Source: Neopestalotiopsis rosae (taxonomy: Eukaryota; Ascomycota; Sordariomycetes; Amphisphaeriales; Sporocadaceae). Taken from it: a stretch of 64,000 nt of DNA. Every line of letters begins with the position of its first letter. Position 1 is the stretch's first letter. The notes below the pieces were generated by a model, which was not told the DNA's origin, ran no database searches, and saw only the letters and a program-made list of their open reading frames with translations. Made by a program: the position numbers and the translations under genes. The stretch is taken from assembly GCA_023078685.1 (NCBI GenBank), contig JALGAS010000007.1, positions 1,178,001 to 1,242,000 on the forward strand, written 5' to 3'. Shown piece after piece: positions 9,982-21,274 of this stretch.

Positions 9982-12676
9982 TCATGATGAATAATACGTG
10001 CAGCCGTTGCAGGTAGTGTGCTGACAGTCGAATTCAACACATTGCGGAGACCTGCCGCGGACTTGGCCGCACTGGCACTGATTCTGGGGATTAGCTTCAA
10101 TTCCACGTGGAATTCTTAGGTATCTGATGCAGGTTCATGTTTGCTTACACATCTCGTTGTGGCCATTTGTCCCTCGTCTTTCCCGTTCACTTTGGGTTTC
10201 TTTGAATGGCGACCCTCACTGCCTCGGTCCGCCTTCCTCTTGTTGTTACTGACCCTTCGTTTGTCGCCCGGATGGCCCTCTGCACTCAAAGTCCCGCTAG
10301 GCGCATTTGGTACAGGTGGAGCTGCCGTTCCGCCATGCGACAATGCCGTTGAATCAGTGCTTGCATCGAGCTGTGCATCAGGGTCGAAGCTCTTCCAGTC
10401 ATCCATCTGTTTCTGAACAAGTTCGTGGCGTCCAGCGATATGATCATCGATATGATCATACCGTCTCGTCCAAGCTTCAGCACCGCTCTTGCTGTCGTTT
10501 TTGATGACCTTTTCGCAGAAACCGCACCAGAAATTCTCTTCACAGACCCGGCCCACGCGACAATCTTCGAGTTTCTTCTCAATTATTGTGGTGTCCACTT
10601 GATGACTGCTGATTAGATGCTGTCGAAATGTCTCTCGACGGTGGCTGACCTTGCCGCAAAGTTGTGGGATCCCGTTCGTTGACTGGACGTCGCATTTCCA
10701 GACCTCTACCATGAAATGTTGGCTGTTCTCATGACGCTTCCAGTCATTCTTGCTGCCAAATCGTTTGTTGCAGCCTTCAAATGTACAACCATAAGGCTTC
10801 TCGTGACGCTTCATGTGCTTCCTAAAACTCTGTTAGTATCTGACTTCATGCTTGTTTCCGACGAGGCACCTACTTCAGCTCACAAGGCCGTGGAAAGCCC
10901 TTGTCACACTGGGGACATTTGTTCTGAGCATCCTGTCGAAGAGTAGTCTCGGGTGCTTTTTCACCGGGTGTTGGCTTCTGCTCCTTCTCATGTTCAAGCT
11001 CTTGCCAAAGGCCACTCTTTTTCAGTGCTTCTAGTACCAAAACTTTATTCTGGTCCTTTAAGCTGCTCAACTGTGAGATAAGGGAAGACACATCTTCTGA
11101 GGATGACATGCTAATATCCGAAGAGCCCGGAGACGCCTTCGGTTCAGCTGTCGATGTTGGAGTTGCTGCGCCCTCGGCGTCCGAGTCGCTAGTATCTGGA
11201 ATAGATCCACACACAGCATGTTCGGGCACTGAATTATGTTCATCTACACTAATAAAAACCATCGACGCATGAGGACCGCGGTGATCCAGGTCTGCTGGTG
11301 TGACATACTGCTGCTCGTTGACTTCGTCGCTTTCAGGATAGCCAGGACTATCTGTTGCAATAGTCGTCGGCGTAGTCATGGACTTGAGCTGTGCGTGTGT
11401 AATGTGCACATCGGTATGGTCATTACTATCAGCGTCGATGTCGATAACTTGTTCGTCGCTCTCTCGATCCTGACTTGTGTGGTTTTGCCGTGTCTGATGC
11501 ACAGACGTCAATCCTTTGGGTACATCAGCGCTTGCGGTAATGTTGCTCTGGTCGTTCCAATATGGAACCTGACTATGTAACGTCTGATCCTCATGGGCAT
11601 TATAGTCCGTCAGAGAGGGTTGCATCCCAGCGATGTCGGGCAAAACATCTTGTGGAGCGATGCTCGGAATGCTTGGAATGTTCAGCGATGTGATTGATAT
11701 ACGAGTTTTGTAATCTGAGACTCACCGATAGACAAACTGTTCCAGCTGCTCATCGCTGAATTGTTGTTGATGAACACGCTTGATATGAGCACGGAAGTTG
11801 TCTGCGCGCGGCCAAAGTTTGTCCTTGTGCCTACAACCCTGAAGCGTACAACGATAGCGATTACCGCTCGTCTGTTCTTGTGGATGGACACTTCTGACAT
11901 GGCGATCAAGGTCATTTGACGTGCTGAACCCTTCTGTCCGAGAACATCCTGGTACTTGGCACATGTGCGGCTTGGTATGTCTCTGCGTATGTTTCCTGAG
12001 AACGGCGTTAGTTTGTAGATTCTTATATTCTATATGGCTACCTCACGCACTTGAATTCGGAATTGGTTTTAAGGACTTTATTACAAGTCTCACAGGTCAA
12101 CTCCTTTGCATTTGGCTGGGCTGGTCGCGGAACGGACAGCGGTGGCGACTGGTTCGAGAACTGACTCCAAGTCTGCTGCAAGTCCATGTTCTGGTGGAAT
12201 TGGCCAGCCAAGCTCTGAGTCTCATGGTTTTCGAGAGGCTCATCGTAGCAGCTGATAGAACCGGTAGCGATACTTTGTTTGGCTCCATAGCTCGCATATC
12301 CAGAGTCTGATGGCATCGGAATAGTATCACATTCCGATGGCGAGAAGCTATCACGGTACTCGCCGGTGAATGTGAATCCCTGGTTTTGAATAGTCAACCC
12401 ATTCTGGCTCCCAGGAAGTGCAATGCCCTTGGGGTGCCATGGGCCGTCGTTAGAATCCTGGAACCATTGTATTGGGTGGGTGCCTCCGGGAACATTGCTG
12501 CCGTAGGGAATTTGTATTGATGCATTGCGTACAAAAGTCCCAGACAGCAAGTCTGGGCTCAAGTCCATCCCAATCAGATCCTCAGATATAGAAGGAAACA
12601 TGTCCACGGTCCCAGAAGCCTGCTCAACAGTTTGACGGCGACCGCTGGTGTTCGAAAAGTGCATTTGATTAGTCAT
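9982..12676 (-). CDS. Multi-finger C2H2 transcription factor with Cys-rich C-terminal tail (822 aa, 5 exons)
   Basis: Exons on the minus strand are 12676-12051, 11995-11726, 11671-10874, 10821-10149 and 10083-9982, with introns of 55, 54, 52 and 65 nt. The joins keep one frame and complete split fingers: the first join makes a canonical finger (C195, C198, H211, H215), and the third restores the finger that starts CPQCDKGF. The N-terminal 190 residues are disordered and include SDSGYASYG. Then come about six C2H2 fingers, two of them adjacent in exon 2, plus a wide finger with SKNDWKRH and a W-x-C finger matching the neighbour at 2559-4301. The last exon adds a Cys/His cluster (C-x2-C-x-C, then C, C-x-H and C-x2-C) that may bind zinc. 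If intron 4 is retained, translation stops at a TAA (10116-10118) and lacks this tail. Probable nuclear regulator; targets unknown. Confidence 0.85.
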
Positions 12677-15600
12677 GTTGGGCCAGAAAATTGTTCTGTC
12701 TGCACTGAGTGCAATGGTTGTCCGGCGGTCTAGGACCTAGGTGCACGTTTGGGGGTTTGGTCGCATCGACTGTCGGCAGCCTTGCTAGACCACGGACGAG
12801 ATCCTAGCCGGCGTAATATCCAGAAAAGCGATTCACATATATCTTTCAATCTATGGCGTATCGACGCTTGAGGCCCATCTGCGCTTTGCAATGAGAGTGA
12901 GGTTTGCTAAGCAGGTCAGCTTTGTGACCTCATGAAACGCAGAGGAAGTTTCCGATCATGAGATTTAGGCAGAAATCAAGGACAGGCCAACTGTCTTGGT
13001 TGTCTTGGTGGCCCGAGTTTTACTGGGCTTAGTGATTGGAGGGAGCTGGCACGCTACTGGGGAACGAGGGGCAGGGCATGTGCAGTACGTACGGAACAGA
13101 CAGACAGCTCACCGAGGACAGGAAAGAACTGAGCAAAGCACACAAACTCGAGCGCCGATCAAAAGATAGTCTGTTTAGCCTCGTGCGGTGTACTCAAGAG
13201 ATGAATGAAATGATCAAGGAGCGAATGCGCAAGCTCGGAGGTTTGCGATATCGTGGCTGTCGATAAGCGTTGCGAGTGTTCTGATGCGAGGATGCGTAGC
13301 GAGTTTGTTGGGGTTAAAGGGATGGGAGTGGCATTGTAGCACGCAGTGGTAGGACTGTCGTATCGCAGATAACGCGCAATGCGATGCTGACAGTTCAAAG
13401 TTTGCCGAATTGAGGGGTGCTAAATTTCTTTACTTTGCTCCTTCCCCCGTTGGCTCTGCTGACACAGCGATGATGAGGAAGTTGGTTGACTTGAGCCTCA
13501 ACTTTGTGCCAATCATTACAACAGCTGCATCACAATGAGTATTATGACAAATGTTGCTTTCAATGTGGTATAGTCTCAGATATTGACAGCACGAGAGTGG
13601 CAGTGAGTGACGGTAAGGACCGGCTTGTTGAGGCTCTTTCCAGGAAACGGAGCGATGCGACACCAATACTCGTGATGACGACAGCAAGGTCAAGTGTTAG
13701 GTGGGTAGGTAGATACGGTGAGGACCTTTGTGCTGTGTGCATGTATTGGCAGTATGCATGGGATCACAAGGCAACCGTGACAAATGAAAAAAGTGAGGCG
13801 ACCACATTTGTGCTGTGCTGTACTGTGCCCAGTCCTCTCCTGTCCAGTAACGACCCGGGACAATGCATGTTCATTTCCACTGCGATGCATATGAAATTTT
13901 TACTTCCCTCCTTTCACCTGCTTCGGTGGCAGTTGTGGTGTGTAACCATTCGCTCGCTGGCAGTGGTTACATGCATCTGACTGCCTCGTGGTGGCGCAAT
14001 CGCCCGACAGAAGCAGTGCCGTAGCCTATAGGAACCTCTGAAAGCTCGGGAACGCGTTTGAGGCCCTTTTGAGGCCCCGTCCAACGACGCAACGATTCAA
14101 GCTTGTCAGCAGTGCCTCAATATTGCGGGGACCTGGAGGGCATTGATTAGGTACGCTGCAGTGCACGGTACAAGTACCTAGGTAGGTAAGTAGGTAGGTA
14201 GTAATATCGATTGCATCTTTACTCCAACAACTCAACCTGGCCTCACATTGTTCGGTGATCAGTCGATCGGAGAGGACGATGCACTTCGACGCATTCGATG
14301 AGGGTAAAAAGAACTCCAGTCTGGCTATTTCTATACTAGTTGACCTAGACACATAAGCGAGCTTGCTAAATTGGCAAACATTACTACCATCATCCGGTCA
14401 AGGGCTCCCATATTGCCCCTCCTTATTCGAAATTGAAATCTTTGAGGCAGATGCAGCTACCCTTACGTGGTGTTGGCAATATGGGTAAACGAGAGGGCGA
14501 TTTATATCTCAAATTCTGCAAGTTGGTCCGGATGCCTGCAGATTTCTTGATGGTCAGACAGAGCATTGCAAATCAGTAATTTAGATTTTCTACCCTGTAC
14601 AAAGTGGACTGTTTTCAATACTACATACTGGACGGCTACCTTCAGATATTCATGTGGACAGGATTCTAATTCTATTTGTTGGAAGAAACCGTGAAATAGG
14701 CCATGAATGAGCCCTCGTGTAAATGGTGGCTACAGTTTAAGTCATGTTTGCAGAATAGACTTCAATTATCGCATCTCTATTCCTCCAAGGCCTCTGCTCT
14801 TTTACTGTAAAAGAGCCGCCTTTCAACGGACGATTGAAACTCGACTTTATGGTCCAGGACACAGATTGTTTGTTCCAACTTAACGTAAGATAAACCCACA
14901 TTCTTTACGCACCAAGCCCTCAATTCTTTCTCAATATAACACGTATCACTCAAGTCTTGCACTGTACAAAATGACCCGCCAGTCAAAATCATTGAAGAAA
15001 CACAAACAGGGATGGAGTAAAAATGTCATCACTCAATCTGATGAGGGTGGTTTGAAAAAAGAGTCGCTTCTGGAAAAATACCGAGGCGTCACTCTATATA
15101 TGAAAAAACGAAGAAAGAAAAGAAATTAGGCAGACGCGGTGGTAGGGAAAGATTCAGGGCGTAGGGAAGCGTCTTCTTCTCAGTCTGCTCAAGTAATGAT
15201 TGAAGATGTACGATCTGAATTGCACTATATGGAGTAATCAATATGTTTTCCGAAATTGGTCACAGGCACTCATGGAGCATTGGCTTCACAAGCATAGAAG
15301 TCTCGTTCATTTTAGCCCTCATTCTGGACGCTCCAACCCTGTCAAACCCCAAGAAATTTTGTGCCGTGCCAGTGATCTGGGAAAGCTGTTTCATCTCGTC
15401 GTCTCAGTCTAATGGCATACGGGTGATGGGCAACTCAGAGTCTTGGATGATAGCATAAGGATCCCCTCTTGGGATAGAAGCATTCCCTATCTATCCCGTA
15501 CCGATTCTCAATGACAATACTACGAGCTTAGTTTGCCGCTTATGATGTATGCATTCCGTTCGGAATCCCCTAAAAACGCTACATATGGTACGACTGGGTG

Positions 15601-16803
15601 CGAGCATGGATATTGTCCAGCAATGGATACCGGTATGTGGATATGGTGTTTGCTAAGACCCTGCACCCTCTAGCATTCCTTTGATCATGTCAAGGTCGTT
15701 TGGATTCTGTTTACAGCCTTTGCCAAGCCGACGATTGTATTGACCCAACCTTTGAAGTCCCGCCCCTATAGACACATCGATAATCTAGCGCTCTCGAGCC
15801 GTTGGACTAGAAGAGCGCGCTTTTATGACAGCTCGAGTTAGTAATGCCTTGTGATAAAGAGAAATACTACCTAGTGGCATAAGTATTGATATAATTAAAA
15901 CCCTGCACTAACAGTCGCAAGTTTCTTGAACACCATTTGTATTCGATAGTATTTCGAGCATTATCCTCACCATTCCATATCTTGTATTTAAGTCTCCTCC
16001 GTTCTTGTTCTTTGCTGGCTTTGGGTGGGTTTTCATTTGTGCCGGACATACCACCACGGACGTGAAAACGAGCAAGAAGAAAAGCTCCCGCCTACACTTT
16101 TCACAGATAGATTACAATCACAGTAATCGTTTCACATTCTTGGTTATCCACGACCTCGATCATTGGAGACAGAATCAAGCAAGACGACAAAAGAGTCGAT
16201 CTTTTCGATTGTTGTCATAGGTCAGACGCAAGACTATCGAGCACTACTGGAGGGTGCAAAAGATTATTCTATTCGATGGCTTGCAGATCTAGACGTCCCC
16301 GTTCGATCTTCAAATCGAAAGTGATCTATCAAATTTCTTCTCAATCAACTTTCAGCACACTACAGAAAGTATACGATATGCGAAGACGAGCTGCGGTCTC
16401 GACCCTGCATGGCTTTCTCCACCAGGAAAGTGCATTTTCCCGAGGAAAAAGAAGCACGTTATGGCGTTCAGCATTGGGTTGTTTCTCAACGTTGTAGTCT
16501 TTGCCACCTGCAATATAAACACGCATGGCTAACGTTGCGAAAGGAATTGAGCCCAGGACTTTGAGGGTCACCTCGAATTATTGCTCACATAGACACGACG
16601 ATATAAACTCCAATTTCCCATACTCGGATGATGGTGTGCAGCTCTGACAACTTGCAAATTGTACTAGACAGAATACTACGTGGGAAAATCTATCGCTCAC
16701 ATTCAACGGCCGCAAGACTGACCAGACTATAGATCAGCCGCAAACACAACACATCCACTGTCAAGAACAGTCGCATCCGCATTTCATCCATAAAAGCCGA
16801 GTC
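12677..16803. other. Gene-free stretch upstream of the five-exon C2H2 gene
   Basis: About 4.1 kb without a convincing gene. A short minus-strand frame starting near 16049 (MSGTNENPPK...) has coding-like composition followed by a possible donor, but no matching second exon was found. A GTAG tetranucleotide array lies at 14175-14201. The 3' part holds the presumed promoter of the small gene at 16804, including a TATA-like GATATAAAC near 16599. Confidence 0.5.
14175..14201. repeat. Imperfect GTAG tetranucleotide repeat
   Basis: About six units of GTAG/GTAA follow a CCTAGG centre. This is a simple sequence repeat in non-coding DNA with no associated gene feature. Confidence 0.75.
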
Positions 16804-17031
16804 ATGTGCGATTTCGAAGAGTTTCTCTTCGAGTGCGGCCACGGCATCGTCCGCTTCAAGTCCAACTGCCACTTCCGGCGCAACGATCCCAACAAGGAGT
16901 GCTACAGCGTCAAGGTGCTTCGCAACAGCTGGAAGCAGGACGGCCAGGTGTGCGAGAGCTGCTTGCAACAAGGGGTCCGCTTCGACCCGAGGACCAGGAA
17001 GCTGTATCAAGAGGCCCTAATACACGGGTGA
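16804..17031 (+). CDS. Small cysteine-rich protein (75 aa), function unknown
   Basis: A single short frame beginning with ATG. It has five cysteines and two histidines spaced like a metal-binding knuckle: CGH near residue 11, CHF near 22, one C near 33, then C-x2-C near 50-53. The middle is basic and polar, and there is no signal peptide or membrane segment, so it is probably intracellular. The pattern (an MCDF start, an early CGH, a later CESC) resembles small uncharacterised fungal proteins that I recall as a loose family without known function. A TATA-like element lies about 200 bp upstream. It is short enough that transcript or homologue evidence would be needed to be certain. Confidence 0.5.
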   Translation: MCDFEEFLFECGHGIVRFKSNCHFRRNDPNKECYSVKVLRNSWKQDGQVCESCLQQGVRFDPRTRKLYQEALIHG

Positions 17032-18109
17032 GATGCAAGATATGCGGGCTCGAAAGGTAGTAAATAAAAGGAATTGTGCTTGTAGGATATCGCGCGCATA
17101 TGCAATGCGAGGGCGGTGCTTTTGATTCATGAAGCGAACTAGCTTCTAGACAATTAGACGAATTTCTGACTTGATTTCTCGATGAAGTATTCGGGAAAAG
17201 TCTGGAGCTTCACGGATAGTCTTATTGTAAAGACCTGATCACGTTGGTGATTTGATTGCGCGGGAACAAGCTACCATATTGGTTATCCTACTCGAATGGT
17301 CGCATCGCTAGAGTAGACACTTGTATCATGTGGGATTCCAGAAGACTTGGCAACTAGGGAGGACTTGTAGTCATCGCGGATGTGAAAAGAAGGAGTCGTG
17401 ATGGGCTCACATTTTTTGTTGGGGTCGCACAACAACTGCTGTTCTACAGGCAGTTATTTCGCCGGCGAAAGATCTTGATATTTAGACTTGACCAGCACTG
17501 GGACAGACTGCATCCGCTTGGTGCAATATTGCGGTCCTATATATTCATACTTTCGAGCAGCTAGCTAATCTTTGTATTGTGCACACTTTGGTGCAGAAGA
17601 CCGTTAGCAACCTGGTGCTCTGCTGTAGAGGAGGGGGTTTCTTCTTTTCCGCCAAAATCTTTGGAAATTATTAATTATTCATACATAGTGCTGAGCATTA
17701 CAGCATTTTCGTGGCTCTGGACAAGCTTCCTTAAGTCCTTGACAGCGGCAAGCTACCGTAGCGGCACGGAATGGGAAAAAGAAACCACGGTCTTTGATCG
17801 TCCGCCGCATGATAATTACATCCGATGGACTTTGTTATGTGGATGACAACAGAAGTAAAGACGCGGCAATGTGCATCTATGATATATTATACGCTGACAC
17901 GTCAGGTAACATTAGCACACAGCGGAAGAGGGCAGATTGATCCTGGCACAAGCTTCAAGCCTGGCCATGAACATTTGGAAGACAAACTCTCTCCATCTTG
18001 CTAAGACTTGCAGTAAATATATTTATTTTTGGTCCAGGTCAAGTGATGATACGCATGATAATGATGACTTTACCAGAATGCCACGACTGATGATTGTTCC
18101 TACGAAAGC
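17032..18109. other. Intergenic stretch, nothing recognised
   Basis: About 1.1 kb between the small Cys-rich gene (plus) and the 3' end of the MAPR-like gene (minus). It should hold the terminators of both. No conserved frame or structured RNA was seen. Confidence 0.5.
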
Positions 18110-18796
18110 TTATTCCATGTTAGTAGCTCCAGCGACAACTCCAACAATGTTGTATCTCTTGGAGAAGAAGGTAATCCAGTCGTTGAGGACTCCCTTCTCC
18201 TTGTCGTCAAGGTCATGCCAATCCGAAGAGACGTCCTCGGGCTTGGTAGAAGTCTTCCCCAGAGCCCTAGAGGCATCCTTGCCCGCAAACACTACACGTT
18301 TGTTAGCGATCGAATGGAACCTGTTTCAGGAATATTATGGCAGGGCGAAAAGTTGGGTTCACTCGTGTACTCACCGTGGTATGAACCACCTGGCTGGTAT
18401 GCCTTGTTACCCGTCACATCATAAACCTTTCCCTAGAGTGGTTGTCAGTTTACCCCTGGTATATTTTTATACCACGTTTCATGGCCGAAGCAGCTTTCCG
18501 ACTGGAGGCTGTTCAGAAACGTGAACGAGCATAGAATTTAATGTATATACCTTGATGGCAACATAGCATTGTTGGCCCTCGGTTCCTAGAGAAGACAGTG
18601 TAAGCTCCATTCACAAAACTTTAGTGTTGTATGGCAATCCTCCCTCCATCTTCGAGTAAAGTGACTCGTTAACGGACTGAGCAGTCCTGCATGGGGAACA
18701 CTCACCATCAGCCTTGGCCAGGTCTTCCAAAGAGATGGGATCGTCCTTGGGCGGGTTCAGGTTGACCGGAGTCTTGGGCTCAAACTTTCCAGACAT
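18110..18796 (-). CDS. Cytochrome b5-like heme/steroid-binding protein, MAPR (Dap1/PGRMC) family (121 aa, 4 exons)
   Basis: Exons are 18796-18706, 18585-18551, 18432-18375 and 18291-18110, with introns of 120, 118 and 83 nt. The two middle exons are only 35 and 58 nt, so the gene is easy to miss. All joins keep frame. The spliced protein shows the order typical of the family: a Pro-rich start, ISLEDLAKADG, CYVAIKGKVYDVTG, YQPGGSYHVFAGKDASRALG, then a helical end with WITFFSKRYNIVG. MAPR proteins bind heme through a conserved Tyr and support P450 or sterol metabolism in the better-studied members. This version has no N-terminal membrane segment or signal peptide, so it is predicted to be soluble. 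It diverges from the mitochondrial gene at 19565, sharing a 768-bp upstream region. Family assignment is confident; the exact role is inferred. Confidence 0.92.
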
Positions 18797-19564
18797 TTTG
18801 CTAGTATATATGTGGTTCTGTAGGTAGGTTGATGCGTCAACAGTGCTCAATTTGGCCCAGGAGGGTTGGAAGTGGATGGCATATGCCACGTAACAGTGCA
18901 GTGATATTGGCTTCTTCTTCGGCGCTATGGGCAGTATTGATCCGCCGAAAACCAGGCTAACACTGAGGGAAGTAGACTCACGTTCTAGTATGGTATGGAA
19001 ATCAGGAAGTGCTCGTTGTTTGTTCTTTGCGTAGTCGCTGGTGTTTGTGTGGTTGTGAGCTGTGCGGACAACAGAGAGGTGATGCATTCCAGTGGGGCAA
19101 TTACTGCCGAGGCCGTTTAGCGGCTTCTTTCCGTGCCTGGCGCTTCGTCTGTTTGCGACAGTACCAAGGAAGGTAGGTACAGATGCAGACTACATTGGCA
19201 TGTGAATTACAGCACTATTTCGGGCTCTTCAAGAATGGAAACCATGCGAATGTTCAATATCGTGGATACGAACATTATATTTCCCCAGAAGATCTATGAA
19301 TTCATAAAAACAATTCATGCCGCTCATGACTTTCTGAACCTTGAGTGGTCGGTCCGTAATCCGGTACTTGAAGGTGTGGGTCCCGACTCGTTGAGCTCCA
19401 AGCTGTCGGGAGCTACGGTGCAAATAATTGCGGCGCGATTGGTCGTCATTGTATCGTAAACCACCAGACATTCGTTCAATGTTCAACGCCAGTTCCTCAC
19501 ATTCCTGAATCCTTGTTCAGCAAAGCCGGCGCCAAATACGACTTCGCATGGCGTCAATCTGAGC
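18797..19564. promoter_or_regulatory. Shared upstream region of two divergent genes
   Basis: The 768 bp between the start codons of the MAPR-like gene (minus) and the Mgr3-like gene (plus) must contain both promoters and 5' leaders. No specific factor site could be assigned. Whether the two genes are co-regulated is unknown. Confidence 0.5.
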
Positions 19565-21274
19565 ATGTCTTCGATACGCATCTGTGCTGTGCGGCCCCTC
19601 AATGGCATCCCCCGATCTCATTTTGCGCGACCGGGTCCATCACAGACACATTTCATTCGACGCCTCGATCCGACTTCCTCATCTACAGACGGCAGATGTC
19701 CACAAACGCTCGTGATTGTGCGAGTACAACAAGTACGATGTCAATCAACAGGCGGCAAGAAGTTCGTCGAAGGCCAACCGCCGACTCCATCTTCAACATT
19801 ACTACTTCGCGCGTTGCGAGAGAGCCTCAGCCTGCGGCCCTTGATCGGCGCATTCCGCGGACAGAGTCTGCAACGACTATATAGACAGAGCCCCGAGGAA
19901 CTCGTCATTGCTCTGGCACTGTAGGTGAAACAATTGTCTATTGTGTTCGGTTCTAGAGCAGCCGCTAATCATAAGGCAATGCGCAGTCTGGCAGGTATTG
20001 CCATCATCATAGTCTATGTCATCTATACCTACTTCAACTACTTCCAAGCCGAGCAATTCACCAAGTTTCCTCCGGATGTGGCGAAATCGATGCGACGGGC
20101 GCTGTACTACAGCAACTATAGCCCCGACCCAAAGCTCGCACTGAAATATTACAAGATGGCACTAGAGCAGTGCGAGTTCAATGGTCTCGATCCGTTTTCT
20201 GATGGAGTCATGGGAATCAAGATACAATTGGCTGCGTGGTTGGAGAAGATTGGTAGCTACAAGGGCGCCACTGAAGTGCTCGAGGCACTTCTTCGCGACT
20301 GCAATAAGTGGGTTGCGAAGATGGAGCAGTCAGCCCGTGACGGCTTGATTGACAAGGACGGCAACTTGATTGGAATCGCAAAAGTACCAGCTGAGAAGGA
20401 AGATAAGAAACCCGAAGAGGAGCAGGAGGTGTCGGAAAACCTTTGGGGGAAGCGCACCAGAGTTCTCGGCAAGACTGTTGGCATCAGTGTGAAGCTCGGA
20501 GAGCTTTATGCGGATGAACATGTCCTCCAGAGCGAGGCTGCCGGAGAGCGTCTCGTATGGGCTGTTGAGACTGTCCTAAAGGAACTGCAACGACGACAGG
20601 TTCAAGGAGTGAAAGAGGGAGAAGGAGAATGGATGTCGCCTGAACAGATTGGAGGTGCTCTCGAGGGTAAGTTCTTCTATCTTCGGCGGAATTTCTACCC
20701 GACTCACTAACGATGATCATAGCTCTGGCCAATCATTATGAGTCCAAAGACAAACACTATCTTGCTGCTCCTCTGTATCTACAGGCACTGACAATGTCAC
20801 CCCCCAAGAGTTGCCACACTGCAGTTCTAAGTACGGCGCCGATAACCCCGATACCTCCCAATAACCTCCCTGCTAACGAAAGAAATAGTGAACAACCTGG
20901 CAATATCACTCGCACAACAACCTCTGACAGCAGCTGACGGGACTGCACTCCCTGCCGCCACAGGATCCAAGGACCAGCCTCGGCCCACACGGGCGGCGCT
21001 GCTTGCCAGCGCAAAGTCATGGGCCCTGCAAGCGCACTCAACTGGGTCAAAGGTGACTGGCGAGGACCGAACGGAGGAATGTGACCAGGCCTGCGCTGTC
21101 GCACTCTGCAATTTAGGGGAGATTGCTGCCATGACTGGTGACATGGAGGAAGCCAAGGCCAGATTCAAGCAAAGCCTCGGGCTCAGCAGACGGATAGGTT
21201 TTGAGGCTGGTGTAACTCAAGCCGAGGACGGAATGGCAGCAGCGTCAATGGCACTTGAAGCAAAGTCTTCGTAA
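19565..21274 (+). CDS. Mitochondrial inner-membrane TPR protein, Mgr3-like (509 aa, 4 exons)
   Basis: Exons are 19565-19920, 19987-20666, 20723-20830 and 20889-21274, with introns of 66, 56 and 58 nt; all joins keep frame. The N-terminus is rich in Arg, Ser and Thr, as in a mitochondrial presequence. A single membrane helix spans the first junction (IALALLAGIAIIIVYVIYTY, about residues 114-133). TPR-like helices follow: one around ALKYYKMALEQC, one around LEKIGSYKGATEVLEALL, one around YLAAPLYLQAL, and the last around ALCNLGEIAAM. In yeast, Mgr3 with Mgr1 acts as an adaptor for the i-AAA protease Yme1 in the inner membrane. The length matches yeast Mgr3 (about 500 aa) and the architecture agrees, so a similar adaptor role is likely. 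The call is by architecture rather than by a signature motif. Confidence 0.82.

Noticed and set aside
13504..13980. Plus-strand open frame of about 158 codons with many cysteines
   Set aside because: The Cys spacing is irregular, no family fits, and the region is otherwise non-coding.
15867..16049. Minus-strand coding-like start (MSGTNENPPKASKEQERRR) with a possible donor
   Set aside because: No acceptor downstream gives an open, sensible second exon, so a gene cannot be supported.
19921..19956. A 36-nt intron in the Mgr3-like gene
   Set aside because: It is below the usual minimum; the AG at 19986 gives a 66-nt intron in the same phase and a cleaner membrane helix.
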